Source of the DNA: Pseudozobellia sp. WGM2
GTDB lineage: Bacteria > Bacteroidota > Bacteroidia > Flavobacteriales > Flavobacteriaceae
Assembly (NCBI RefSeq): GCF_017810075.1
Contig: NZ_JADNYK010000001.1
Location: forward strand, 186,001 to 250,000
Reading direction: 5' to 3'
Length of the DNA: 64,000 bases
The position numbers and the translations under genes were made by a program. Positions 1 to 8,451 of the stretch are shown piece by piece. The notes below the pieces were generated by a model. The model was not told the DNA's origin, ran no database searches, and was given only the letters and a program-made list of their open reading frames with translations. The first letter of the stretch is position 1, and every line of letters starts with the position of its first letter.

Positions 1-203
1 CTGGTCTTTTCTACAATTTCACTAAGACCTGGCTCATATACAGGAAGGTTATCTAGGTTGCTATCGTTCCATTGGTCGATCCTATTTTGATTGATGTCTA
101 CGACGGTAACGGTGATTTCAGGACATTGACTAGCAATGACCGACATGGTTGGTCCACCCACGTATCCCGCACCTATACAGCAAATTTTATTAACTTTTTT
201 CAT
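1..203 (-). CDS. ugd: UDP-glucose 6-dehydrogenase, N-terminal part (runs off window)
   Basis: The gene enters from the left edge and only about 67 N-terminal residues are visible. They begin [18 protein letters not shown], the GxGYVG dinucleotide-binding fold opening of the UDP-glucose/GDP-mannose dehydrogenase family, followed by a strand ending in VDIN, the acidic end of the Rossmann unit. The enzyme oxidises UDP-glucose to UDP-glucuronate in the cytoplasm. This fits the neighbouring decarboxylase at 568, which would use that product. An in-frame ATG lies four codons upstream (at 215); I prefer 203 because MKKVNK is typical of flavobacterial homologues. Substrate specificity (glucose versus N-acetyl-mannosamine nucleotide) cannot be settled from the fragment. 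Confidence 0.85.
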   Translation of the reverse strand, partial: MKKVNKICCIGAGYVGGPTMSVIASQCPEITVTVVDINQNRIDQWNDSNLDNLPVYEPGLSEIVEKT

Positions 204-567
204 GATAAAAGGCATTTCGTTTGGCTGCAAAGATTACCAATTAACTCAAAAAAAACCTACTTTTTTTCGATTAAAAAGAATTAATTCGGATTAAGCGAAA
301 ATTGAAGACTTAATAACCTTGACTACTTTGGCTACTTTTATAGAGGTGCTTTTTCGTATTGTAAGTACATAACATCTATTAAGTGTTAATTACGACTGAT
401 CAACTTTTCGCCATTTATCTAATATTCTGTGTGCTTGGTAGTATTTTTGGTATGAGTGTGACATCAGATTAAACGATAGTAATTATCTTCGCCTTTATAG
501 TAGGTTTTCAGTATATGAAGATTCAAGTAAATTATCAATATAATAATAACCCAATTTTAATTACCAG
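204..567. other. Divergent intergenic region between ugd and uxs
   Basis: No coding frame is credible here. On the minus strand, about 20 bases before the ugd start, TAATCTTTGC (228-237) resembles the Bacteroidota -7 element TAnnTTTG with one extra base, but I see no well-spaced -33 TTG, so the promoter call is weak. Promoters for both genes probably lie here. Confidence 0.4.
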
Positions 568-1554
568 ATGAAGAAAATACTTATTACAGGTGCTGCGGGC
601 TTTTTGGGCTCTCATTTGTGCGATCGCTTTATCAGGGAGAATTTTCATGTTATCGGGATGGACAATCTGATAACGGGAGATCTTAAGAATATAGAGCATT
701 TGTTCAAGCTTGAAAATTTTGAGTTTTACAATCACGATGTCACAAAATTCGTAAGCGTGCCAAAAGAACTGGATTATATTCTTCATTTTGCATCACCTGC
801 AAGCCCAATCGATTATTTGAAAATACCTATTCAAACATTGAAGGTGGGTGCTCTAGGAACGCACAATTTGTTAGGGTTGGCAAAAGTAAAAAAAGCGCGA
901 ATACTAATAGCTTCTACATCTGAGATTTATGGGGATCCTTTGGTGCATCCTCAGACTGAGGAATACTATGGTAATGTAAATACTATTGGGCCTCGTGGAG
1001 TGTATGATGAAGCTAAAAGGTTCATGGAGTCTATTACTATGGCATATAATAGATTTCATGGACTGGAAACCCGAATTGTGAGAATTTTTAATACCTATGG
1101 CCCTCGAATGCGCTTGAATGATGGTCGTGTTATACCAGCTTTTATTGGTCAAGCGCTTCGAGGCGAAGATTTAACTGTATTTGGCGATGGTAGTCAAACG
1201 CGGTCTTTTTGCTATGTGGATGATGAAGTAGAAGGCATTTATCGACTTTTACTTAGTGATTATGATATGCCTGTTAATATAGGTAACCCTCATGAAATTA
1301 CTATTAAAGACTTTGCTGAGGAAATTGTGAAACTAACAGGCACGGATCAAAAGATTATTTATAAACCACTTCCCAAAGATGATCCAATGCAAAGACAACC
1401 GGATATTTCCAAGGCAAAAGAAATTTTAGGGTGGGAACCTAAGGTGTCAAGAGAAGAGGGAATGAGAAAAACTTACGAATACTTTAAATCTCTACCGGAA
1501 GAGGAGCTTTATAAAAAAGAGCATAAAGATTTTACCGAATACAATAGAGTGTAG
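568..1554 (+). CDS. UDP-glucuronate decarboxylase (UDP-xylose synthase) family, NAD-dependent epimerase fold
   Basis: This 328-residue extended short-chain dehydrogenase starts with the NAD-binding motif GAAGFLGS (residues 8-15). It carries the active-site Tyr and Lys as YDEAK (about 147-151) after a STSEIYGD segment holding the catalytic Ser/Thr. The [11 protein letters not shown]-type motif and the final [17 protein letters not shown] signature are those of UDP-glucuronic acid decarboxylases, and the length is typical of the bacterial soluble form. It would convert UDP-glucuronate to UDP-xylose, taking the product of the adjacent ugd. It leads a plus-strand series of surface polysaccharide genes. 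A 4-epimerase or dTDP-glucose dehydratase role is less likely because of the HFASPASP and RxQPDI motifs. Confidence 0.88.
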   Translation: MKKILITGAAGFLGSHLCDRFIRENFHVIGMDNLITGDLKNIEHLFKLENFEFYNHDVTKFVSVPKELDYILHFASPASPIDYLKIPIQTLKVGALGTHNLLGLAKVKKARILIASTSEIYGDPLVHPQTEEYYGNVNTIGPRGVYDEAKRFMESITMAYNRFHGLETRIVRIFNTYGPRMRLNDGRVIPAFIGQALRGEDLTVFGDGSQTRSFCYVDDEVEGIYRLLLSDYDMPVNIGNPHEITIKDFAEEIVKLTGTDQKIIYKPLPKDDPMQRQPDISKAKEILGWEPKVSREEGMRKTYEYFKSLPEEELYKKEHKDFTEYNRV

Positions 1555-1881
1555 AGAGTTTATTAAATGTTAAATTTCTTTATTTCGGAAATTTTAATTT
1601 TGTGGTAAGATGTTGATTAGGAATTGAGATGGGAGTCTTGTTATATTTTGGAGATGTTAAATTAAAATGTTTGTTACATCTTAATGGTTTTGTAGAACGT
1701 ACTTATAGTGTCACATATGATAAATTATTCAAATGCGGTTGACCGATTTTTCACGTGATTTAGCTAAATATGTAGTTTTGAGAATGTTTTAAACTTAGTT
1801 TTACAAACTCAATGTATTAGAATAAGGTAAAATTGTATTTGAGCATTGAATCCCCAAAAAAATGACTAAAACCGAAAAAAG
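1555..1881. other. Intergenic region before the aminotransferase gene
   Basis: No gene seen. Two TAnnTTTG-like octamers occur (TAATTTTG near 1597, TAGTTTTG near 1772), but neither has a TTG at the usual distance. A promoter for the 1882-8145 gene series could lie here; none is proved. Confidence 0.35.
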
Positions 1882-3012
1882 GTGAAGAGTATTACATCGA
1901 GCAAAATTTGGTTATCCTCTCCTCATATGGGTGGTACTGAAGAAAAATATGTTCAAGAGGCATTTGATACCAATTGGGTAGCTCCTCTTGGCCCCAATGT
2001 TAATAATTTCGAAAAGGCAATAGCGGAATATATTGATGACGATGTTTATGTGGCAGCCCTGAGTTCTGGTACGGCGGCTATACATCTAGCTTTAGAACTT
2101 TTGGAAGTGTCAAAAGGTGATGAAGTTATCTGTCAGAGTTTTACTTTTTCTGCATCGGCTAACCCTATACTCTATTTAGGCGCTACTCCTATTTTTGTTG
2201 ATAGCGAGAAAGATACTTGGAACATGTCGCCGGAATTACTTGAGGAGGCAATTGAAAATCGACTTAAAAACGGAAAAAAACCAAAGGCAATTATAGCGGT
2301 TCACCTTTATGGAATGCCCTACAAAGTCAACGAACTATCTGAGATTTCAAATAAATATAATATTCCGATTGTTGAAGATAGCGCAGAAGCTTTGGGAAGC
2401 TCCTTTCGTGAAAACAAATGTGGAGCTTTTGGTGATATCGGTGTTTATTCTTTCAACGGGAATAAAATCATTACTACTTCAGGAGGCGGTGCTTTGGTTA
2501 CCCGAAACGAAGAATTGAAAAAGAGGGCAGTTTTTTTAGCTACCCAGGCCCGTGATGATGCACCGCATTATCAACATTCTTATGTAGGTTACAACTATCG
2601 CTTGAGCAATGTACTTGCTGGTATTGGTAGAGGACAAATGGAAGTTTTAAACGATAGAGTAAAGGCAAGAAGGGCCAATTACGATTTTTACTTTAAAAAT
2701 TTGGGAGGTTCAAACAAGATTGAATTTTTGCAAGAACCTGATGGTTATTATTCAAATCGATGGTTAACATGCGTTCTCACTTCGTCCTTTGAAAAAAGAG
2801 AGGAAATACGTCTTGCTCTTCTAGAACAAGACATAGAATCTAGGCCATTGTGGAAGCCTATGCATTTGCAACCGCTGTTTGAGGGTTACCCTAATTTTTC
2901 CAATGGCACCTCTGAAAACTTGTTTGAACGAGGTCTTTGTCTGCCTAGTGGGTCAAACCTTAGAACAGAAGATTTAGTTAGAATAATTGAAATTATTAGA
3001 ACCAAAATTTAA
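1882..3012 (+). CDS. DegT/DnrJ/EryC1/StrS family sugar aminotransferase
   Basis: This 376-residue PLP-dependent enzyme transfers an amino group to a nucleotide-linked keto sugar. Visible family marks are the substrate-loop opening IWLSSPHMGG, the ALSSGTAAIHLAL cofactor phosphate loop (about residue 60), VEDSAEALGS with the Asp that contacts the pyridine nitrogen (about 165), and the lysine region SFNGNKIITT (about 190), Lys being the Schiff-base residue. Together with the CapD-type 4,6-dehydratase that starts 4 bases downstream this is the classic pair for a UDP-4-amino-4,6-dideoxy-N-acetyl-hexosamine (as PglF/PglE or the bacillosamine route). The start is GTG; no in-frame ATG precedes the conserved N-terminus. 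Confidence 0.9.
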   Translation: MKSITSSKIWLSSPHMGGTEEKYVQEAFDTNWVAPLGPNVNNFEKAIAEYIDDDVYVAALSSGTAAIHLALELLEVSKGDEVICQSFTFSASANPILYLGATPIFVDSEKDTWNMSPELLEEAIENRLKNGKKPKAIIAVHLYGMPYKVNELSEISNKYNIPIVEDSAEALGSSFRENKCGAFGDIGVYSFNGNKIITTSGGGALVTRNEELKKRAVFLATQARDDAPHYQHSYVGYNYRLSNVLAGIGRGQMEVLNDRVKARRANYDFYFKNLGGSNKIEFLQEPDGYYSNRWLTCVLTSSFEKREEIRLALLEQDIESRPLWKPMHLQPLFEGYPNFSNGTSENLFERGLCLPSGSNLRTEDLVRIIEIIRTKI

Positions 3013-3016
3013 AATC

Positions 3017-4948
3017 ATGATCAAAGATTTCTTGGTAAATAATGCGCATCGATACGCTTCAAAATGGCTTGTTTTGTTTATTGATGTATGTATGATAACT
3101 GTTTCCTTTGTGTTGTCATATATTATTAGGTTTAATCTCACCTTAGATTTTGAATTAGATAAATTATTTATTCAGCTACCAATAATCGCTCTAATCGCAA
3201 TGGCTTCTTTTGTCTTTACCGGCTCTCATAAGGGGGTGGTTAGGCATACAGGGGTAAGAGACGTATATAATATTTTCAATGCTATTTGCCTTTCGAGTAT
3301 TCTTCTCATTTCCATGGTGCTTTTCAACAGAGAGTTGGGCATGTTCGAAAATTTTACTGTTCCGCTCGGCATCATAATAATTCATAGCCTATTGAGTTTT
3401 GTAGCGCTAACCAGTTCACGGTATGTTTTTAAGTCGCTATACACGAATTTCATGGCTCGTGACTTCAAGATTAACAAGAATGTTTTGATATATGGGGCGG
3501 GTGAATCGGGGATTTTAACTCAGAACGCATTGGTAAACCATACTAAAAGTAAGGTTCGTGTAGTGGGTTATGTCGATGAAGATGTTAAGAAGGTAGGTAA
3601 GCAGATAAATGGGGTTAAAGTATTTCATAAGGATATTCTGACAAAAGATTTTTTTGTAAAAAATAGTATTTCTGAAGTAATTTTTTCCATTCAAAATATA
3701 GATCCCAAAGATTTAAAAATTTTAGTAGAAGGGTTGGTTGATTTTCCGGTACAAGTTAAAATTGTTCCTCCCGTAGAACAATGGATTAATGGAGAATTAA
3801 AAGTCTCACAAATTAAACAAATCCAGATTGAAGACCTTTTAGATAGGGCCCCTATCAGTATTAAGAATTCTAAGATTTCTGATCAAGTTAAGAATAAGGT
3901 TGTTTTGGTTACTGGTGGTGCCGGTTCAATTGGTAGTGAAATTGTTCGTCAAGTATGTACGTACAATTATAAATCTTTAATTATAATAGATCAAGCAGAA
4001 TCTGCCTTATACGATTTACAGCAGGAACTTAAGCAAAATGGTTTTCATAATTTCATTCCTATTGTGGGTGATGTACGTGACAAAAACCGTCTTAACAATT
4101 TGTTTCAAGAACATCGTCCAGATATTGTGTTTCATGCAGCCGCTTATAAACATGTACCTTTGATGGAGTACAACTCTTATGAGGCCATTAAGATAAATAT
4201 TGCAGGTACTAAGGTGGTCGCTGATCTTTCAATGAGTCATGGTGTTGAGAAATTTATCCTTATCTCGACCGATAAGGCGGTGAACCCGACCAATGTTATG
4301 GGAGCGACAAAACGCATCGCAGAGATGTATGTGAGTTGTATGCAGCAACATGGAAAAACAAAGTTCATAACCACTAGATTTGGTAATGTATTAGGTTCTA
4401 ATGGTTCGGTAATTCCTCTATTTAAGAAACAAATTGATAAAGGAGGACCCTTAACCGTTACGCATGCCGATGTAACTAGGTTTTTCATGACTATACCAGA
4501 AGCTTCCCAATTAGTATTGGAAGCCGGGGCTATGGGCGATGGGGGTGAGATATTTATATTTGACATGGGTGAGTCAGTTAAAATATATGATTTGGCCAAA
4601 AATATGATTAAGCTATCAGGTTTAAAATATCCAGAGGATATTGACATTAAAATTACTGGATTGCGACCCGGAGAAAAGTTATATGAAGAGCTGCTGGCCA
4701 ATGGTGAAAATACAATGCCCACTTATCATAAAAAAATCATGATTAGTAAGACCCGAGAATTAGATTATACAATGGTGAGGTCTAAAATTGACGAACTATG
4801 TGTTTCTAATATGTTCTTTAATGGTAGTACAATAGAGTTGATGAAAAAAATTGTACCTGAGTTTATTTCAAGTAACTCTGAACTATGTGTTCTAGATAAA
4901 AAAGAAGGTAAAAAAGTCAAAACCGCTCAATTGAAAAAAGTACTCTAA
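3017..4948 (+). CDS. Membrane-bound polysaccharide biosynthesis dehydratase, CapD/FlaA1/PglF family
   Basis: About 643 residues. The N-terminal 150 residues hold four hydrophobic segments, then a first nucleotide-binding region (IYGAGESG, about 160-167), and after that the catalytic short-chain dehydrogenase domain with VTGGAGSIGSE (about 297-307). The family uses a modified catalytic triad; STDKAVNPTNVMGATKR contains the conserved Thr-Asp-Lys and MGATKR Lys. The likely reaction is 4,6-dehydration of UDP-N-acetylglucosamine at the inner membrane, supplying the keto sugar for the aminotransferase immediately upstream. I chose the ATG four bases after the previous stop; a TTG ten codons earlier would overlap that gene and adds no conserved residues. 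Confidence 0.9.
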   Translation: MIKDFLVNNAHRYASKWLVLFIDVCMITVSFVLSYIIRFNLTLDFELDKLFIQLPIIALIAMASFVFTGSHKGVVRHTGVRDVYNIFNAICLSSILLISMVLFNRELGMFENFTVPLGIIIIHSLLSFVALTSSRYVFKSLYTNFMARDFKINKNVLIYGAGESGILTQNALVNHTKSKVRVVGYVDEDVKKVGKQINGVKVFHKDILTKDFFVKNSISEVIFSIQNIDPKDLKILVEGLVDFPVQVKIVPPVEQWINGELKVSQIKQIQIEDLLDRAPISIKNSKISDQVKNKVVLVTGGAGSIGSEIVRQVCTYNYKSLIIIDQAESALYDLQQELKQNGFHNFIPIVGDVRDKNRLNNLFQEHRPDIVFHAAAYKHVPLMEYNSYEAIKINIAGTKVVADLSMSHGVEKFILISTDKAVNPTNVMGATKRIAEMYVSCMQQHGKTKFITTRFGNVLGSNGSVIPLFKKQIDKGGPLTVTHADVTRFFMTIPEASQLVLEAGAMGDGGEIFIFDMGESVKIYDLAKNMIKLSGLKYPEDIDIKITGLRPGEKLYEELLANGENTMPTYHKKIMISKTRELDYTMVRSKIDELCVSNMFFNGSTIELMKKIVPEFISSNSELCVLDKKEGKKVKTAQLKKVL

Positions 4949-4982
4949 TTTTTTCACTATCATTGCATCAAAAATTTTAACT

Positions 4983-5762
4983 ATGTTCAAATTGAATACA
5001 TCTCGAAATCACTTTTATACAATATTATGCTTGGCCGTACTTGTTTTGACCTCTTGCGCATCAAGAAAGGAAGTCGTGTACTTTCAGAATACTGGAGATT
5101 TTGAAACTCTAGTTGATAAAAATAGTTTTACACCAAAATTTAAAGTAGATGATTTAGTGAGTATTTATGTCTCTACTCTAGATAGTGAGGCAAGTGCACC
5201 ATTTAATTTATTTAGAGGTGGATCCGAAGGAGGATTAAGGCCAGAACAAGTAGATTATTTGATAGATAAGGACGGGGAAATAGATTTTCCTGTGATAGGA
5301 AAATTGAAGATTGCCGGTTTATCATCAGAGGAAGTAAGGGTGCTTTTAAGAGACAAGTTGTCCGACTACCTTAAAGAACCAATAATCAATATTCGATTAA
5401 GAAACTTTAGTGTAACCGTATTGGGAGAGGTCAATAGACCTGGTACATACCCAGTAAACGGAGAGAGAATTACAGTATTAGAGGCTTTAGGTCTGGCTGG
5501 TGATTTGACCATTAAGGGAATTCGTGAAAATGTAATGGTCATACGTGACTTTGATGGCACAAAAGTTTATACCCGAGTGAATTTAACCAATAAAGATGCC
5601 TTGAGCTCACCAGTTTACTATTTGACTCAAAATGATGTAGTGTATGTTGAGCCAAATAACTCTGCAATAAAAACTTCGGCCCTTGACAATAGAGCATCTA
5701 TTTATGTTTCAGTAGCTTCATTACTTATCACTTCAACAGTACTATTAATTACAAGAAATTGA
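4983..5762 (+). CDS. Wza-like outer-membrane polysaccharide export lipoprotein
   Basis: A 259-residue protein with a lipoprotein signal (hydrophobic segment then LTSCAS, Cys about residue 25). It has the polysaccharide export (poly_export) domain, visible as the paired beta-rich DYLIDKDGEIDFPVIGKL region (about 90-110), followed by one SLBB-like segment (VLGEVNRPGTYPV, about 145-157). The C-terminus is a hydrophobic helix, as in Bacteroidota Wza proteins. It would form the outer-membrane channel for capsule or exopolysaccharide together with the Wzc-like protein that begins one base after its stop codon. Confidence 0.9.
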   Translation: MFKLNTSRNHFYTILCLAVLVLTSCASRKEVVYFQNTGDFETLVDKNSFTPKFKVDDLVSIYVSTLDSEASAPFNLFRGGSEGGLRPEQVDYLIDKDGEIDFPVIGKLKIAGLSSEEVRVLLRDKLSDYLKEPIINIRLRNFSVTVLGEVNRPGTYPVNGERITVLEALGLAGDLTIKGIRENVMVIRDFDGTKVYTRVNLTNKDALSSPVYYLTQNDVVYVEPNNSAIKTSALDNRASIYVSVASLLITSTVLLITRN

Positions 5763-5763
5763 T

Positions 5764-8145
5764 ATGAGTGAAAATTCTCAAGGAGTAGCATTGAATGGAG
5801 ACAATTTAAAGGATTCCATTAATGCCTACACAAAACATTGGAAATGGTTTGCTTTTTCTATATTCTTAGCTTATTTATTGGCATTTGTATACATTAGATA
5901 TGCAACACCGAAATATGCTGTGCAAACTCAAATACAAATTCTAGAGGATAAGACCTCTGGTTCAGAGCTTGATGTCTTTCAAGATATCTCTATTTTGGGA
6001 GGGGGAAAGAATAAAGTTGAAGATGAGCTTCGTATAGTGAATTCTCGCTCTAATTTTATAGCTGTAGTTAGAGAACTAAACCTTAATACTAGAATTTTGG
6101 TTCAAGGTAATATTAAAGAGACTGAATTATACCAAAACCCTCCTGTCAATTTAAGTTTTATAGCTGCAGACTCTACGGTTAACAAATCCAATTTTGAATT
6201 TTTCATAACTATTTCATCTTCTACAACTTTTGGGTACTCGGAAGAAGAGGATAAGCCTATGGAAGTTTATGCTTTTGGTAAAAATATACCCACTCCCTTA
6301 GGAGATGTTGTTATTACTCCCAACGTAGGGGTTTTTGAAAAGTATAAAGAGGAAAAATTAAGAGTTTCCGTAAGACCCATTGAAGAGGTAGCTCAAGAAT
6401 ATAGAACAAAAATATTGGTCACGAATCCTGGAGAGTTCTCAAATATTGTTAATTTAAGTTTAGAGGATCCTATAAGGGAAAAGGCAACCAATATTTTAGA
6501 TGCTTTAGTTCGGGTTTATAATCTGAATGCCATTCAGGACAAGCAAATAATTGCAGATAGAACTTCTAATTTTATAGATGAAAGAATTTCAAATATAGCT
6601 TCAGACTTATCCAGTGTTGATCAGTCGGCTCAAGATTTCAAAACGGAAAAAGGAGTTACCGACATTCAAGCAGAAGCTAACGTAAATTTAAATGTAGGTG
6701 TAGCTAATCAACAAGAATTGGCAAATGCGAGAAATCAGTTGAACATGGCTGCATCTATGCAAGAGATTGTGCAGCAACAAGGTAGTTTTGAGGTTTTGCC
6801 CACTAATTTAGGTCTTTCTGACCCCACTATTTCTAGTACAACGGATAGGTATAATCAGCTCGTTTTAGAAAGACGGCGGTTACTGAAAAGCTCAAACGAA
6901 AAGAATCCAGTTATTGTTAACCTTGATCAACAGATAGAGGGGTTGAAAAGGAGTATGCAGTCTAGTTTGAGTAGCACTGTAAGTAATCTAGGCTTGACTG
7001 TAAACTCACTAAGTGGGCAACAAGCGAGATTTAATTCAAAAATATATTCTTCTCCCGCAAATGAAAGAGCTCTTCGAGATATAACCCGACAACAGCAAAC
7101 TACAGAATCTTTATATCTTTATTTACTTCAAAAGAGAGAAGAAGCACAGATTACCGCGGCATCAAGCTCTCCTAAGTCTAAGGTCATTGATAGAGCATAT
7201 AGCTTAAGCCCGTTGCCAGTCTCACCAAAAAAAACTCTTATTTACTTGGCTTCATTTATATTGGGCCTTTCAATTCCCTTTTCTATTATTTATATTAAAG
7301 ACTTAATGGATAACAAAGTTCATAATATGAATACCCTTGAAAATTTAGTTAGGGATATACCTATATTAGGGGAATTGCCAAAATTATCTAAAAAAGATGA
7401 TATGGTAGTTGTTAAAGAAGACCGTTCAATTTTAGCAGAATCTTTGCGTATTATTAGAACTAACTTAGATTATATTATTAAAACTAAAAAATCTGCTGAT
7501 GGCAGAGGAAATATTATATTCGTGACATCAAGCGTTCCTGGCGAAGGAAAAACCTTTCTTTCTACTAATTTATCGATGATTGCAGCTAGTACTAATAAAA
7601 AAGTGTTATTAATAGGAGCTGATATTCGAAATCCCAAACTGTACACATTTTTTACTGGTAGTAATGTAGATAAAATGTCAAAGCCTAGTAGAAACAAAGA
7701 TGCTGGTCTTACAGAATATTTATACGATAATACTCTTGAAGTCAAAGACATTATAAATCCAATGTTGGTACATCAAAATACAATAGACGTCATATATTCT
7801 GGTAGAATTCCTCCAAATCCAGCAGAGCTACTTATGAGTCCAAGAATGAAAGACCTTTTTAATGAGGTTGCTGACAATTATGATTATATTATAGTTGATA
7901 CCGCTCCTTTAATGGTAGTTACTGACACACTTCTTATTAGTGAGTATGCTAACTTATTAATCTATGTTACAAGAGCTGGAGTAACAGAAACACGAGCTAT
8001 AGATTACCCAATTAAACTTCAACAAGAAGGTAAGATAAAAGGATTGTCTTTTGTTGTGAACGATGTTGAAACATCTAATCTTGGTTACGGTGGTAAATAT
8101 GGTTATGGTTATGGCAAGACTCAAAAAAAATGGTGGAAGTTTTAA
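5764..8145 (+). CDS. Wzc-like polysaccharide co-polymerase with tyrosine autokinase domain
   Basis: A 793-residue inner-membrane protein. A Wzz-type domain lies between two membrane helices (about residues 28-47 and 490-510), with a long coiled-coil periplasmic part between them. The cytoplasmic C-terminal third is a BY-kinase: Walker A SSVPGEGKTFLS (about 590), Walker A' LLIGADIRNPK, Walker B YIIVDTAPL (about 710). The tail is rich in Gly and Tyr (GYGGKYGYGYGK), the autophosphorylation cluster. It controls chain length and export through the Wza-like protein. A PHP-type phosphatase at 14238-14978 is the expected opposing enzyme. Confidence 0.93.
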   Translation: MSENSQGVALNGDNLKDSINAYTKHWKWFAFSIFLAYLLAFVYIRYATPKYAVQTQIQILEDKTSGSELDVFQDISILGGGKNKVEDELRIVNSRSNFIAVVRELNLNTRILVQGNIKETELYQNPPVNLSFIAADSTVNKSNFEFFITISSSTTFGYSEEEDKPMEVYAFGKNIPTPLGDVVITPNVGVFEKYKEEKLRVSVRPIEEVAQEYRTKILVTNPGEFSNIVNLSLEDPIREKATNILDALVRVYNLNAIQDKQIIADRTSNFIDERISNIASDLSSVDQSAQDFKTEKGVTDIQAEANVNLNVGVANQQELANARNQLNMAASMQEIVQQQGSFEVLPTNLGLSDPTISSTTDRYNQLVLERRRLLKSSNEKNPVIVNLDQQIEGLKRSMQSSLSSTVSNLGLTVNSLSGQQARFNSKIYSSPANERALRDITRQQQTTESLYLYLLQKREEAQITAASSSPKSKVIDRAYSLSPLPVSPKKTLIYLASFILGLSIPFSIIYIKDLMDNKVHNMNTLENLVRDIPILGELPKLSKKDDMVVVKEDRSILAESLRIIRTNLDYIIKTKKSADGRGNIIFVTSSVPGEGKTFLSTNLSMIAASTNKKVLLIGADIRNPKLYTFFTGSNVDKMSKPSRNKDAGLTEYLYDNTLEVKDIINPMLVHQNTIDVIYSGRIPPNPAELLMSPRMKDLFNEVADNYDYIIVDTAPLMVVTDTLLISEYANLLIYVTRAGVTETRAIDYPIKLQQEGKIKGLSFVVNDVETSNLGYGGKYGYGYGKTQKKWWKF

Positions 8146-8451
8146 TTCGGAATTTTATAAAAAGATTTCTCTCAGTTTGTTGAGTAAATTTAATTTGGTA
8201 ATTTCTAAATTATTCCAATATAAATTGAATTTATTTTTGAATTAGAATAGTCTTCCCCCCCCCCTTAAAAAAGCCCCTTCATTAATTGCCGGTATCTCTA
8301 CCTGATTTTAAGGGTAGCGTGATTAGATGTTAGGGCATTTGGTCGATGTTGAAATTGTTTTTAACGAAAAATGGTAGGGTATTAATTTGTAGAATTGTTT
8401 ATAAACTATCTTAGAGAACACTAAATCAAAGTTAATTTGATTAATTACGTT
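8146..8451. other. Intergenic region with a C10 tract
   Basis: No credible gene. The most visible object is a run of ten cytosines at 8255-8264 in an otherwise AT-rich stretch. A promoter for the large gene at 8452 is expected, but none stands out, and no hairpin terminator for the Wzc-like gene is seen. Confidence 0.4.
8255..8264. repeat. Homopolymeric C10 tract
   Basis: Ten consecutive C residues lie 110 bases after the Wzc-like stop codon and 187 bases before the ATG of the 1901-residue secreted protein. Such tracts are prone to slipped-strand length change. It is outside any coding frame, so an effect could only be on expression. Confidence 0.85.

Noticed and set aside
1862-1885. Short ATG frame MTKTEKR ending in TGA over the GTG start of the aminotransferase, with an A6 run that could allow a -1 slip into that frame
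   Set aside because: GTG alone gives the expected N-terminus and the A6 run is ordinary in this AT-rich DNA; no need to invoke frameshifting.
2987-3016. TTG start ten codons upstream for the CapD-type gene
   Set aside because: It overlaps the aminotransferase gene and adds no conserved residues; the ATG at 3017 fits better.
4237-4722. Long open frame antisense to the CapD-type gene
   Set aside because: It is a shadow of a strongly conserved gene; its product has no family resemblance. The same holds for antisense frames over pcaF, pcaIJ, pcaB and the GH3 gene.
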